Source of the DNA: DATAOG01 sp963840925
Lineage (GTDB): Bacteria; Pseudomonadota; Alphaproteobacteria; Geminicoccales; Geminicoccaceae
Direction of reading: 5' to 3'
Assembly (NCBI GenBank): GCA_963840925.1
Contig: CAWJAY010000034.1
Location: 1 to 64,000, forward strand
Length of the DNA stretch: 64,000 nt
Below are positions 1-9,858 of the stretch, in pieces. The notes beneath the pieces are model-generated. The model made no database searches and was not told the origin of the DNA. It saw only the letters and a list, made by a program, of their open reading frames with translations. Every line of letters begins with the position of its first letter. Within the stretch, counting starts at the first letter, position 1. The position numbers and the translations under genes are program-made.

Positions 1-1
1 G

Positions 2-1168
2 ACCACGGGGCCCTGGCAGGTCGTCAATGCCTCGCCGACGCAGAAGGTGTTCGACCGCCGCGACAGCTGGTGGGGCGTCGAGGCGGGCGTCGGCAAGCTG
101 CCGGAGGTCGAGCGCATCGTGCTGCTGCCGGATGCCGGCGAACAGCAACTGGCGCAGGGCCTGATCTCCAATGCCGTCGACTTCCTCCACCGGCCTCCAG
201 GTCGCGACCTTCCCGACCGTGTTCGCCGGCAACCCCAACATCACGACCTACACCGGCCAGGAACTGCCCTGGGGTAACGTCGACTGGTGGCCGACCTCGC
301 TCTACCTCAACTGCGAGCGCGCGCCCTTCAACGATCCCAAGTTCCGCTGGGCGATCAGCTACCTGATCGATCGCCAGGTGCTGATCGACGTCGGCTGGGG
401 CGGCGCTTCGAGCCTGTCGCCGCTGCCGATGCCCGACGGCTCGGTCTACAAGGGCCTCGAGCCCTACTTCGAGTTCGCGGCGCCGTTGCTCGAGAAGTAT
501 CCGACCAACGCTTTCGATCCCGACAAGGGCGCCGAATTGCTGGAGGAACTGGGCTGGAAGAAGGACGGCGACGGCCTCTACCAGGACCCACCGGCAAGCC
601 GTTCACGCTCGAGATCATCAGCTTCTTCGACTTCCCGTCGGTCGGGCCGGTGCTGGTCGAGCTGTTGCGCCGCCAGGGCCTCAACGCCACCTACGGCCAG
701 CCGCCAGACATGTTCGACCGCTTCTTCTCCGGCGATTTCAACGCCTCGATCTTCGGCCACGGCGGCAGCGTCAGCGATCCCTACGAGACGCTCCGCCTCT
801 ATCAGTCGTCGGCGTCGCCGCTGCCCGGCGGACAGGCGCAGCACCTGGTCAACCTCGCGCGCTGGAACAACAAGGAATACGACCTGATCGCCGACGAGAT
901 GTACCGGACGCCGCCGACCGAGACGGCGAAGATGCAGGAGCTGTGGCTCAAGGCGATGGAAATCTGGCTGCCGGAGCTGCCCGACGTCCAGCTCATGCAG
1001 TTCTACCATCGTCTGCCGATGAACCTGACCTACTGGAAAAACTACCCGACGAAAGAAAACCCCTACGTCAATCCGGCCTTCTTCCATTCGACCTTCGGGC
1101 TGGTGCTGCACAACCTCGAAGCGGTACGGAGAACAAGGAAGAACGTCCCGAATGCGCGCGGCGTCTGA
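2..1168 (+). CDS. Peptide-type ABC transporter substrate-binding protein, C-terminal part, twice frameshifted
   Basis: Only the C-terminal ~390 residues of an extracellular solute-binding protein family 5 (DppA/OppA-like) are in the window; the gene enters from the left edge. The reading frame changes near 190 (one extra base) and back near 590 (one base missing), so the protein is read as three pieces that join smoothly: a first piece ending in NAVDFL, a middle piece through FPTVFAGNP and LNCERAPFNDPKFRWAISYLIDR, and a last piece from TGKPFTLEI to the stop. The segment around FNDPKFRWAISYLIDR is the conserved helix of this family. The stop lies 17 bases inside the next permease gene, as in a peptide-import operon. 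It would bind peptides or similar solutes in the periplasm. The two compensating shifts suggest sequence errors, though real decay cannot be excluded. Confidence 0.8.
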
Positions 1169-2180
1169 GAGATCAGTGTCCGCCTTCTACATCGCCAAGC
1201 GGATCGGGACGTTCCTGCTCATCGTCTGGCTGGCCGCGACCCTCAATTTCTTCCTGCCGCGACTGGGGGGCGAAAATCCGGTTGCCCAAAAGCTGATGCA
1301 GACTGCCGCGCTCGGCGGCAACCTGCACGCCGGCATGCACGAAATGGTCGAGGAGTACCAGGCCAAGTTCGGTCTCGACCGGCCGCTCTGGGCGCAATAC
1401 CTCACCTATCTGGCGGACATGAGCCGCTTTGACTTCAACTATTCGATCGCCAGCTTCCCGCGCAAGGTCGTCGACATGATCTGGGAGGGCCTGCCCTGGA
1501 CGATCGCCCTGCTGGCGGTGACGACGGCGATCGCCTTCGTCGTCGGCAACCTGCTCGGCGCCCTGCTGGCCTGGCCGGGCGCGCCCGGCTGGCTGCAATA
1601 CGTCATGCCGCCGCTGATGGCGCTGACCGCCGTTCCCTTCTTCCTGCTCGGGCTGATGCTGGTCTATGTCGTCGGCTTCCGCCTGCAATGGCTGCCGATC
1701 TATGGCGGCTACACCGCCGGCGGCATTCCGCAGTGGAACCTTGCTTTCGCCCTCGACGTGGTCGAGCACGCCATCCTGCCGGCGCTGGCGATCATCCTGG
1801 GGTCGATCGGCTTCTGGGCGCTCGGCATGCGGGCGATGATGGTCACCAACCTCGGCGAGGACCACGTCGTCTTCGCCGAGGCCAAGGGCCTGCAGCGCCG
1901 CACCATCTTCTTCCACTACGGGGTGCGCAACGCCATGCTGCCGCAGGCGACCGCATTGGCCCTCGTCCTCGGCCAACTCGTCTCCGGCGCCGTCCTGGTG
2001 GAGATCATCTTCGGCTATCCCGGCATCGGCACGGTGCTGTTCCAGGCGATCAAGGGCTCCGATTTCTTCGTCGTCCAGGGGATCGTCTTCATCCTGATCA
2101 TCGCCATCGGCCTGGCCACGCTGATCCTCGACCTCGTCTACCCGCTGCTCGACCCGCGCATCGTCTATCGGAGAAGCTGA
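1152..2180 (+). CDS. ABC transporter permease, DppB/OppB type
   Basis: A 342-residue inner-membrane permease of a peptide/nickel-type ABC importer. Hydrophobic segments include an N-terminal one (residues ~15-36), then a long periplasmic loop, then five further segments. The cytoplasmic EAA-type loop that contacts the ATPase is visible as FAEAKGLQRRTIFFHYGVRNAMLP (two pieces of the BPD_transp_1 signature), followed by the family hallmark IIFGYPGIGTVLFQAI near the C-terminus. It overlaps the end of the binding-protein gene by 17 bases, implying translational coupling, and is followed immediately by the second permease. The length matches the family. The substrate cannot be told from the sequence; peptides, or sugars handled by DppB-like systems, are both possible. 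Confidence 0.92.
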   Translation: MRAASERSVSAFYIAKRIGTFLLIVWLAATLNFFLPRLGGENPVAQKLMQTAALGGNLHAGMHEMVEEYQAKFGLDRPLWAQYLTYLADMSRFDFNYSIASFPRKVVDMIWEGLPWTIALLAVTTAIAFVVGNLLGALLAWPGAPGWLQYVMPPLMALTAVPFFLLGLMLVYVVGFRLQWLPIYGGYTAGGIPQWNLAFALDVVEHAILPALAIILGSIGFWALGMRAMMVTNLGEDHVVFAEAKGLQRRTIFFHYGVRNAMLPQATALALVLGQLVSGAVLVEIIFGYPGIGTVLFQAIKGSDFFVVQGIVFILIIAIGLATLILDLVYPLLDPRIVYRRS

Positions 2181-2181
2181 C

Positions 2182-3099
2182 ATCGACGCCCTGGCGCGAG
2201 ACGACACCGTCCTCACCGACCGGCCGGCGCGCCGGCTGCTGGCGGAGGCGGCAAGGGCGCAGTTCTTCTATGTCCGCCGCAACAAGTCGCTGCTGGTCGG
2301 CCTCCTGCTCCTCGTCGGCCTCGTCGGCTTCGCCGTCGTCGGCAGCTGGCTGGTCGACCCCGACAACGCCCGGCCGCTGTCGACCCGCGTGCTCCAGCCG
2401 CCATCCTGGGCGCTGCCGTTCGGCAGCGATCGCCAGGGCCGCAACCTGTTCGCCGTGATCACCACCGGCACGCTGCTGACGCTGAGGATCGGGCTGATCG
2501 CCGGCTTCATCGGCGTCTTCGTCGGCGCCACGCTCGCCTTCGTCTCGGCCTATTACGGTGGCTGGGTGGACAGCCTCGTGCGCGGGGTCGTCGACATCGG
2601 GCTCACCGTGCCCAACCTGATGGTGCTGATCGTCGTGGCGCTGACCCTGCGCGAAGGCATGAGCGTCAACATGATGGCGCTGGTGATCGCCTCGCTCGCC
2701 TGGCTCTACCCGGCCCGCACGATCCGCTCGCAGGTGCTGACGCTGCGCGAGCGGGCCTACGTGCAGATCGCCCGCATGTCGGGAACGACTGGCCCCGGGA
2801 TCATCGTCAAGGAGCTTCTCCCCAACCTTCTGCCCTACATCATGGCCTCGTTCGTCGGCTCGACCTCGGCCGCGATCCTCGCCTCGATTGGCCTCGACGT
2901 CCTCGGGCTCGGCGTCTTCGAGGCGCCGACGCTGGGCATGACGCTCTATTGGGTCAACTTCACCGGCGCCGTCATCAATGGCTGGTGGTGGTGGTGGCTG
3001 GCGCCGATCGTCGTCGTCGCCATCCTGTTCATCGCGCTCTTCCTGATCTCGATCGGCCTCGACGAGGTGGCCAATCCCAGGCTCAGACGCCGGGTCTGA
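2182..3099 (+). CDS. ABC transporter permease, DppC/OppC type, start codon unclear
   Basis: Second membrane subunit of the same importer, about 305 residues. An N-terminal hydrophobic segment (NKSLLVGLLLLVGLVGFAVV, split by the reader as one helix) precedes the periplasmic loop with LPFGSDRQGRNLFAVI, which is the DppC signature for the position after helix 1. The EAA loop reads ERAYVQIARMSGTTGPGIIVKELLPN. No ATG, GTG or TTG occurs in frame between the upstream stop at 2122 and the internal ATG at 2389, which lies after helix 1. The homologous sequence begins right at the stop of the previous gene, so translation must start near 2182 from a rare codon (ATC 2182 or CTG 2191) or the start codon has been altered by a sequencing error. 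The end overlaps the convergent ATPase gene by 17 bases. Confidence 0.85.
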   Translation: MDALARDDTVLTDRPARRLLAEAARAQFFYVRRNKSLLVGLLLLVGLVGFAVVGSWLVDPDNARPLSTRVLQPPSWALPFGSDRQGRNLFAVITTGTLLTLRIGLIAGFIGVFVGATLAFVSAYYGGWVDSLVRGVVDIGLTVPNLMVLIVVALTLREGMSVNMMALVIASLAWLYPARTIRSQVLTLRERAYVQIARMSGTTGPGIIVKELLPNLLPYIMASFVGSTSAAILASIGLDVLGLGVFEAPTLGMTLYWVNFTGAVINGWWWWWLAPIVVVAILFIALFLISIGLDEVANPRLRRRV

Positions 3100-5142
3100 T
3101 CGCCTCGGCCTCGACCGGCACCGCATCGGTGCCGCCGACACCGCCCAGCACCGCGTTCAGGTCGTCGCCCGGCACCACCTCGCCGTCGCGGTAGAGGTGG
3201 CAGGCCGCCGCGCGGGAAGGTCCGACCCGATAGAGCGGCGGCGCCGTCTCGTGGCACATCGGCATCACCGCCGGACAGCGGGCGGCGAAGCGGCAGCCGT
3301 GGTCGGACGAGCCTCGTTGCCGGCGCCCGGCGCCGCCTCCGCCCGCCACGGCCGGTGGGGATCGGGCAGCGGGATCGAGCCGATCAGCAGCTGCGTGTAG
3401 GGATGCTGGGGGTCGCCCACCATCGCCTCGACGTCGCCCGCCTCGGCGACCTGGCCGCGATAGAGCACGATGACGTTGCGGCTGATCTGATAGGCGGTGG
3501 TCAGGTCGTGGGTGATGTAGACGAGCGAGATGCCGAACGCGTCGTGCAGCCGCCGCATGCTGCCGAGGATCGTCGCCCGCAGCGACGCATCGACCATCGA
3601 CACCGGCTCGTCGGCGATGATCAGCCGCGGGCGGATCAGCAGCGCGCGCGCCACCATGATCCGCTGGCGCTGGCCGCCGCTCAACTGGTGCGGATAGCGG
3701 CCCAGCGTCTCTTCCGGGCGCAGCCCGACGGCCTGCAGCGCCTGCTCGATCAGCGCCCGCGCCTCGGCCCTGGTGGCGGCCAGGCCGAAATTGGCGACCG
3801 GCGTCTCCAGCACGTGATCGATCCGGTAGAACGGGTTGTAGGCCTCGAACGGGTCCTGGAAGATCACCTGCACGTCGCGGCGGAATGCCCGCTGCTCGGC
3901 GCTGGTCAGGCCGCGAAGATCCTTGCCTTCGTAGAGCACCGCTCCCTCGCTCGGCGCCTCGATGCCCAGCAACAGCCGGGCGAGCGTCGTCTTGCCGCTG
4001 CCGCTCTCGCCGACGACGGCGGTGATCGAGGGTGGCTTGCCGGCGATGGCGAGCGAGAAATGTTCGAGCGCCACCGTTCGGCCCTTGTGCAGCAGGCCGC
4101 CGCCGAAAGACTTGCCGACGTTGCGCGCTTCGAGCAGCACCATCGGCTCAGCCCGCCACGCTCGCGGGCGATCGGCCGCCGCCGCGTCGTAGAGATGGCA
4201 GGCGACCCAGCGCTCCGGGCGGGCCTCCCGCATCGGCGGCACCACCGTCGCGCAGTGCTTCATCGCCTTGGGGCAGCGGGCATGGAAGGGGCAGCCGCGT
4301 GGCGGGTCGAGCAGCGACGGCGGCAGGCCCGGGATGCCCTGCAGGTCGCCCCGGTGATCGAGGGTCGGCAGGCTGGCGATGAGCAGCTGGCTATAGGGAT
4401 GCAGAGGCTCCTCGAACATCGCATCGACGGCGCAGACCTCGGCCAGCGTGCCGGCATACATCACGCCGATGCGGTCGACGGTCTGCGCCATCAGCCCCAT
4501 GTCGTGGCCGACCAGGACGATCGAGGCGCCGATCGCCTCCTGCACCCTCCGCAGGGTTTCGACAACCTGGCGCTGGACGACGACATCGAGGGCGCTGGTC
4601 GGCTCGTCGGCGATGATGACCTTCGGCCGCAGGCTGATGGCGATGGCGATCACCACGCGCTGCTTCATGCCGCCGCTGAGCTCGTGCGGGTAGCGATCGG
4701 CGACGCTCGCCGGCAGACCTACCTGCTCGAGCAGGCGGACGATGCGCGCCTCCGTCCCGGTCCGTCCAGGCCGCTCGCCGTGATCGCGCAGCGCGTCGAC
4801 CATCTGGCGGCGGACCTTCAGCACCGGATTGAGCGAGTTCATCGCGCCTTGGGCCACGAGCGCGATCGCCGCCAGCCGCAACCGCCGCATCTCCTTTTCC
4901 GGCACCGCCAGGAGATCGACCCCGTCGAGCCGCGCTTCGCCCGCCTCGATTCGTCCGGGCGGCTTGATCAGGCGCAGCAGCGCCAAGGCTACGGTGGATT
5001 TCCCCGAGCCGGATTCCCCGACCAAGCCCAGGCGTTCGCCGCGTCGGAGATCGAAACTGACGCCGTCGACCGCCCGGATCGCACCGCGCGGCGTGTGATA
5101 GTGCACGCGCAGGCCGCGAACCTGGAGAATGTCTGGCTGCAT
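3083..5142 (-). CDS. Fused double ABC ATPase (DppD-DppF type), frameshifted near its end
   Basis: A ~686-residue cytoplasmic ATPase carrying two complete nucleotide-binding domains in one chain. Domain 1 has Walker A GESGSGKST, signature LSGGMKQR and Walker B VIIADEPTSALD. Domain 2 has Walker A GESGSGKTT, signature LSGGQRQR and Walker B LIIADEPVSMVD. Each is followed by the oligopeptide-transporter C-terminal Cys motif (CPFHARCP in the first; CRFAARCP in the second). The second Cys motif is out of frame with the rest: one base appears to be missing near 3310, so as read the protein stops early. Start chosen at the ATG at 5142 because a purine-rich AGGGGGA ribosome site precedes it and the conserved sequence begins at once; an upstream in-frame ATG at 5217 lacks both. 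It converges on, and overlaps, the permease gene at 3083-3099. Confidence 0.9.
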
Positions 5143-5411
5143 TCGACGAACGGTCCCCCTGCCACGCGTTGCAGTTAAGGTAGTTGAGGGCTGGCAGGGG
5201 CGCCAGCCCGGGTCCATGGCATGGTCGGAAACCCGGCGCAGAGAAACCTGGTGACGCAGACGGACGTTGTCAGAGCCAAATCGAATACGCTACCCGCATG
5301 CGCAATTCTAATGTAGCCCCATTGTTTTTCTCGAGTTTTTCGGGTGCGACCTAGGCAGTTCCACGGCCATTTCAGGTATTCGGAACTTTGCTCTGACAAT
5401 GCCGCTCTGGG

Positions 5412-7025
5412 TTATTCTATTTGCCGCGGGCGCTGATCTTGCACCCTGTCGGGGGGCGCCGCGCCCGACGCAAGCGCTTCGATCGACCTTCCGTCGACGC
5501 CGGGAGGAGCCTTGATCCCGAGCCAGTGGCACAGCGTTGGGACGATATCGATCGCATGGGTCGGGCCGAGCGAGGCGCCGCGCGGGATCCCCGGGCCGGT
5601 CACGATCATCCAGCCGTTGGGACGGTGGTTGCCAGCTCGGCCCGAGCCGTAGCGCGTCACCCTCGGCCAACGGCGCTCGTCGCCGCGCCGGTTGCGGGCG
5701 CCACGGGATTCCCGAAGCGGCCGATCGGCCCATCGTACGACGAGATCGGGCAGGCAGGCGCGCATCGGCGCGTTGGGGCCGGCGATGTCGTCAATCAGCT
5801 CCGCCTCGAGGCAGATCGGCTGGCCGGTGTCGACATCCTCGATCGCGAGGAAGCCTGCGGCGAGCTGCTCCAGCAGAGCCCGGGCCTCGCTGGCAGGCAC
5901 GATGCCCATCGGTTCGCGGCCGGCCTGGTTGACCCGGATGTAGCCGTTGAGATCCGACGGAACCGTGAAGGTGGTCGTGGTCGACCAGTCGTGCATCCGC
6001 TTGGTCCAGAGCGGCGTCAGCAGATGCTGAAGCCGTCGTGGGACGCGCGAGGTGACCGCCTTCGCCGGCGCCGATCCGAGCACGCCGCCTACCAGACCCC
6101 AGATCCCGCGCGGCGCGCCTGAGGACGGGCCGGCGCCGCTCGCGAGCTCGAACAACGGCTGCAGCTTCTCATACCAGGCCAGGTTCGGGCCCATGCCGTG
6201 CATCGCGAACAGCAGGCGCCGCGCATTCTCCGGGGCCGCTGCCTCGATGCGGCCGACGGCAGCGTCGCAGGCGATGTAGGTTTCCTCCAGCGCGGCCTCG
6301 AGCCGGGCGCGCCGGTCCGGCGCCAGCGCTGCCGCATCGATCTGCGATAGATCCCAGAGATAGTGACCGGCACGATGCGCGCTGCCGAGCACGACGACGA
6401 ACAAGTCGTAGCGATCGCGCTCCATCAGCCAGGCGCAGATATCGGCAATTTGTCCGGTCGCGGCCACACAATCGCGATGGGTCCGCTCGAGGGTCTCGGG
6501 CGTCTGCGGGCCATAGTGTTCGTCGCTCAGCCGGCTCGAGCCGAAGCGGCCGGTGATGTCGCCAAGCAGGCTCGAAGGCCGGCTGCGCCGCGGCATCACG
6601 TCGTGACATTGCCAGCCACTCAGGAACACCCCATCGAATCCGGGCCCGGGGTCGGACAGGTACGGAACATCGATCAGCGCCGTGCGCAGCGGACGGGGGC
6701 TGGGATGGGCCCAGAACGGACTTACCGGCGGCCATGCGTCGTTGATGAACTCGACCCGCATCCGTTCGGCGCGCCACGCTTTAGGGAAGTAGCAGCCGTG
6801 GCTCGTTACCAGGCCGCCGGTCGTGAAGCTGCGCCAGACCGAGCTTTGCAGCCCACCGTGCCGATGGGTGAGGACCGCCTGGGCACCGGCGGCACGCAGC
6901 TGGGCGATATTCGGTAGCTTGCCAGCAGCGACCAGTCGATCGACCAGCTCGATCTCGGCGGCATCGTTGCCGATCGCGAGCACCGGAGGCGGCAGCTCAG
7001 CCGTAGGCCGCAGTCTCGAATCCAT
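5412..7025 (-). CDS. Type I phosphodiesterase/nucleotide pyrophosphatase family protein (alkaline-phosphatase fold)
   Basis: About 537 residues with the pattern of the alkaline phosphatase-like phosphodiesterase superfamily: an N-terminal strand VLAIGNDAAEIELVDRLVAAGKLPNI (first metal-site strand and helix), a hydroxyl-bearing region near VWRSFTTG, a DLFVVVLGSAHRAGHYLWDL block in which the H residues are likely metal ligands, a second block with FAMHGMG, and a final GWMIVTGPGIPRG plus THAIDIVPTLCHWLGI, typical of the C-terminal metal site. The start at 7025 has GGAGAG about ten bases upstream; the frame continues upstream without such a site. No signal peptide is seen, so it may act in the cytoplasm. 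Substrate unknown; homologues cleave phosphodiesters or sulfate/phosphonate esters. It stands alone between the ATPase gene and an inverted-repeat element. Confidence 0.78.
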   Translation of the reverse strand: MDSRLRPTAELPPPVLAIGNDAAEIELVDRLVAAGKLPNIAQLRAAGAQAVLTHRHGGLQSSVWRSFTTGGLVTSHGCYFPKAWRAERMRVEFINDAWPPVSPFWAHPSPRPLRTALIDVPYLSDPGPGFDGVFLSGWQCHDVMPRRSRPSSLLGDITGRFGSSRLSDEHYGPQTPETLERTHRDCVAATGQIADICAWLMERDRYDLFVVVLGSAHRAGHYLWDLSQIDAAALAPDRRARLEAALEETYIACDAAVGRIEAAAPENARRLLFAMHGMGPNLAWYEKLQPLFELASGAGPSSGAPRGIWGLVGGVLGSAPAKAVTSRVPRRLQHLLTPLWTKRMHDWSTTTTFTVPSDLNGYIRVNQAGREPMGIVPASEARALLEQLAAGFLAIEDVDTGQPICLEAELIDDIAGPNAPMRACLPDLVVRWADRPLRESRGARNRRGDERRWPRVTRYGSGRAGNHRPNGWMIVTGPGIPRGASLGPTHAIDIVPTLCHWLGIKAPPGVDGRSIEALASGAAPPDRVQDQRPRQIE

Positions 7026-7187
7026 GAACCGTATCTCTCCAGATGGCGGGCTTCTGGGTCGATCATACGTCGTTTGCGCCGGCTCGGGCGAGCCGAGATT
7101 TCTCCGCGGCAGCCTGGCGTCGTGACGCACGTCCGCGATGGCGACGCGATTGCGGTCGCCGGTCTGCCGATCCGGCCTCAACGACTT

Positions 7188-7309
7188 GCTAGTGCACAGG
7201 AGCAGACAAAAGATTTATCCGTCCCGGGCGGCACACGCCACGCTTCCTCGGTTCCGACGATGCCAGGGCGCCGGTAGTGTGAATCTTCTGAACGCCTCTG
7301 TGCACTAGC
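7188..7309. repeat. Short inverted-repeat element, MITE-like
   Basis: The two ends are perfect 12-base inverted repeats: GCTAGTGCACAG at 7188-7199 and CTGTGCACTAGC at 7298-7309. Inside them the similarity continues imperfectly (AAAAGATT after the left arm; AATCTTCT before the right arm), so the arms may be about 28 bases long. The whole unit is 122 bases, too short to encode a transposase, and sits in noncoding DNA. This is the layout of a miniature inverted-repeat transposable element or a deleted IS. No second copy was seen in the window. Confidence 0.5.
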
Positions 7310-7862
7310 GTCGGAGTTCGATGGTCCGGTGGCGATGCCACGGCGACCGTGACGCCCCCGTGCTCGACCGCGAGCTGGTGCATCACCTTGAACCGAGCGC
7401 CGCCTGTACGAAGCAGTAAACCCAATCGGCCCATGCTCTGCCGCTGATGGTCTGGCAGCCTACGGTGGCTGAATGTTCGGACGTCTTGCGGCGGGGGTCT
7501 CGTTGCTGTCTTGAGGTTCAGCCGTGCCGATCGCCTCGCCGGCCCCGCCAAGATCATCGACGGCGACACGATCACGTTCGGCTTCCTGCGCCCATGGAAC
7601 GAGGTGCCCGCGCTCATGGGAAGCGCGCCACCCGCAACGCCCCCTCGACCGGCACCGGCGTGATCATCTTCCTCATCGGGTAGCTTGCCGGAACCGGCGC
7701 ACGTCCGGTGATGTTCAGGAGGCATGGTCGTCTGTTCTCGAGTTCCCATGAGCCACGCAGCGGTGCACCGTGCGCGAACGCGTTCTGATGCACGCGGGGT
7801 GCCCGGCGCGAACCCGGCGCCGTGGGTGTGATCGTCGAAGCCCCAGCGTCACCGCCAACCCT
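7310..7862. other. Noncoding stretch upstream of xthA with a possible nuclease remnant
   Basis: No convincing gene is present. On the plus strand around 7520-7660 one open stretch reads AKIIDGDTITFG, which resembles the first conserved motif of staphylococcal-nuclease-like (thermonuclease) proteins, but nothing else of that fold follows and no start codon serves it. It may be a decayed fragment or chance. The last ~90 bases are probably the 5' region of xthA. Confidence 0.25.
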
Positions 7863-8672
7863 ATGAGGATCGCCACGTACAACGTCAACGGGGTGAATGG
7901 CCGGCTGCCGGTGCTGCTGCGCTGGCTCGAGGAGGCGCAGCCCGACATCGTATGCCTCCAGGAATTGAAGGCCCCGCAGGAGAGATTCCCCCTCGCCGAG
8001 ATTCGCAAGGCCGGATACGGCGCGATCTGGCATGGCCAGAAGGCCTGGAATGGGGTCGCGATCCTTGCACTCGGCACCGACCCCGTCGAGACGCGGCGCG
8101 GGCTTCCCGGCGACGCCTTGGACCTCCACAGCCGCTATATCGAGGCGGCGGTCGGCGGGTTGACCATAGGCTGCCTTTACCTGCCGAACGGCAATCCCGC
8201 ACCGGGACCGAAATTCGATTACAAGCTCGCTTGGTTCGAGCGGCTGCAGAAGTATGGCAAGGCGCTCATCGCCTCGGATGCGCCCTTCATCATGGCGGGC
8301 GATTACAACGTCATGCCGACCGACCTGGACGTCTATGCACCGGAGCGCTGGCGCGAGGACGCGCTGTTCCGGCCGGAAGTGCGCCAAGCCTATGCGGAGT
8401 TCGTCCAGCTGGGATGGCAAGATGCGTTGCGTGACCTCTATCCCGGCCAGCGCATCTACACCTTTTGGAAGTATTTCCGTAACGCCTTCGCCCGCGATGC
8501 CGGGCTGCGCATCGATCACCTGCTGCTGAGCCCGTCGCTGAAGAACCGCCTGGTTGCGGGCGGCGTCGCACGCGAGGTGCGCAGTTGGGAAAAGACCAGC
8601 GATCACGCGCCGGCTTGGATCGAACTGAAAGAATATCGCCCAATCCGGTTCCGGAAGAAAGCGCGCAGTTGA
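7863..8672 (+). CDS. xthA: Exodeoxyribonuclease III
   Basis: A 269-residue protein of the exonuclease III/AP-endonuclease family, which degrades DNA 3' to 5' from duplex ends and nicks at abasic sites in base-excision repair. Visible motifs are the N-terminal MRIATYNVNGVNGRL, the metal-binding glutamate in IVCLQELKAP, the GDYNVMPTDLDVY active-site block, the IDHLLLSPSL block, and the terminal SDHAPAWIEL with the catalytic histidine. The start at 7863 is chosen because the family begins exactly with this sequence; the open frame upstream is not conserved. The stop overlaps the next start by one base (TGATG), so the two genes are likely co-translated. Confidence 0.95.
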   Translation: MRIATYNVNGVNGRLPVLLRWLEEAQPDIVCLQELKAPQERFPLAEIRKAGYGAIWHGQKAWNGVAILALGTDPVETRRGLPGDALDLHSRYIEAAVGGLTIGCLYLPNGNPAPGPKFDYKLAWFERLQKYGKALIASDAPFIMAGDYNVMPTDLDVYAPERWREDALFRPEVRQAYAEFVQLGWQDALRDLYPGQRIYTFWKYFRNAFARDAGLRIDHLLLSPSLKNRLVAGGVAREVRSWEKTSDHAPAWIELKEYRPIRFRKKARS

Positions 8673-9283
8673 TGGCGAGGAAACTCAAGACCTATCAGAC
8701 CTCTCTCGGGTTCTTCGATCTCGCCATTGCAGCGCCATCGATGAAAGCGGCTTTGCAAGCCTGGGGCTCGGACACGAACCTTTTCCACCAAGGCTTCGCC
8801 AACGAAACTGATGATCCCGCGATCGTTGCGGCCACGGTCGCCCAACCAGGCGTCGTTCTGCGGCGCCCGGTCGGATCGGATGGCGCGTTCAGCGAACATG
8901 CCGGGCTGCCGAAGGAACTACCCATCGATAAGGGAAAGGAGAGGACAGCAAAGCCTCGAGCGCCGACAAGAGAACCGCCGGCTCACAAGGTCGACGACCA
9001 AGCAGCACGCGAGGCCGCCCTTGCGTCCGAGAGAGAACGGAAGCGGCGCGATAGCGAGCGCCGGAAGGAAGAGAGAGCGCGGGAGAAGGAACGCAAGCGG
9101 CGCGAGCAGGCAATCGCAAAGGCCGCAATCGCGCTTGAAGAAGCCAAGCGTGACCATGAAACCAAGGTCGAAGAGCTCGAAAGAGACCGCGTCACACTCG
9201 ACAGACGGGCGCAAGCGGAGGACGTGCGCTGGGAAAAGCAGAAGGAGAAACTGGAAACCGCTCTGCGCCGGGCGCGCGAATAG
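8672..9283 (+). CDS. Conserved coiled-coil protein coupled to xthA
   Basis: About 203 residues in two parts. The N-terminal ~75 residues (beginning MARKLKTYQTSLGFFDLAI and continuing with LFHQGFANETDDP and VVLRRPVGSDG) form a compact conserved region; to my knowledge it occurs in many alphaproteobacterial proteins annotated as TolA-like or hypothetical. The C-terminal ~115 residues are almost entirely charged (E, K, R, A) and predicted coiled coil. No signal peptide or membrane segment is seen. Its start codon overlaps the stop of exonuclease III, so it may act with that enzyme, but its function is unknown. Confidence 0.75.
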   Translation: MARKLKTYQTSLGFFDLAIAAPSMKAALQAWGSDTNLFHQGFANETDDPAIVAATVAQPGVVLRRPVGSDGAFSEHAGLPKELPIDKGKERTAKPRAPTREPPAHKVDDQAAREAALASERERKRRDSERRKEERAREKERKRREQAIAKAAIALEEAKRDHETKVEELERDRVTLDRRAQAEDVRWEKQKEKLETALRRARE

Positions 9284-9858
9284 TACTAGTGTTGAGTTCC
9301 TGGAACCAGTTTCGCCAACTGCAGCAGGATCTCGTCGGGCACGCAGCGTCGGGCTGTGCTGCAGGGCCTAAGGACACGCTCAAGCATCCGAGGGCCCGAG
9401 GAACCGCCTGGAAGGCACTTTCCTTACCATGCCGAGTAGCTCCATACCCTCGCTTGATAGCGGCGAGCAGCCCTCTTTGATGCGATCGAGGATGGCTGCG
9501 GCGAGCGGGTGAGCCGGAGGCCGTTCATCGCTGTCTTGCCGTAGGGCACACTGTTCTCTGACGCGGGAGCAGTCCGGCCATGGGGACCACCTCTCCTCTT
9601 CCTCAGCCAAGCCGTGCTCTCGCGCCCAGGCTCTCGCACCCAGATCGGGCAATGGACGAAGGCTAACTCAACTGCAAAGTCAGGGTACGAGAGATAAGGA
9701 ATGACGGTGTCGGCAACGCTAGCAGATGGCGTGCTTCGATGGCACGACGATACCGGTAGCATTATTCCAAATATAGTTGCATTCAGCCATAGTACTTTCC
9801 TTCTATGGGACCTGCTCCATCCGACCGTCTTCGCGGGTAGGGCGACCCGCACGCAACG
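9284..9858. other. Intergenic region without a recognisable gene
   Basis: Both strands have short open frames, but none has family-like sequence, a good ribosome site, or codon use like its neighbours. A minus-strand stretch ending near 9292 reads PDEILLQLAKLVPGTQH before a stop and could be the tail of a lost gene. The part at 9660-9860 is less GC-rich than the flanks, which fits foreign or untranslated DNA. Confidence 0.3.

Noticed and set aside
3355..5178. Long plus-strand open frame antisense to the double ATPase
   Set aside because: Arginine/alanine-rich, no family motif, and it mirrors a clear double ABC ATPase on the other strand; GC-rich third positions open such shadows.
5143..5411. 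Possible small gene in the space upstream of the double ATPase
   Set aside because: Open frames there lack start sites or protein-like sequence; probably promoter region.
7447..7751. Short plus-strand ORFs upstream of xthA
   Set aside because: Composition is unlike the neighbouring genes, and only one short nuclease-like motif is seen; treated as noncoding with a possible remnant.
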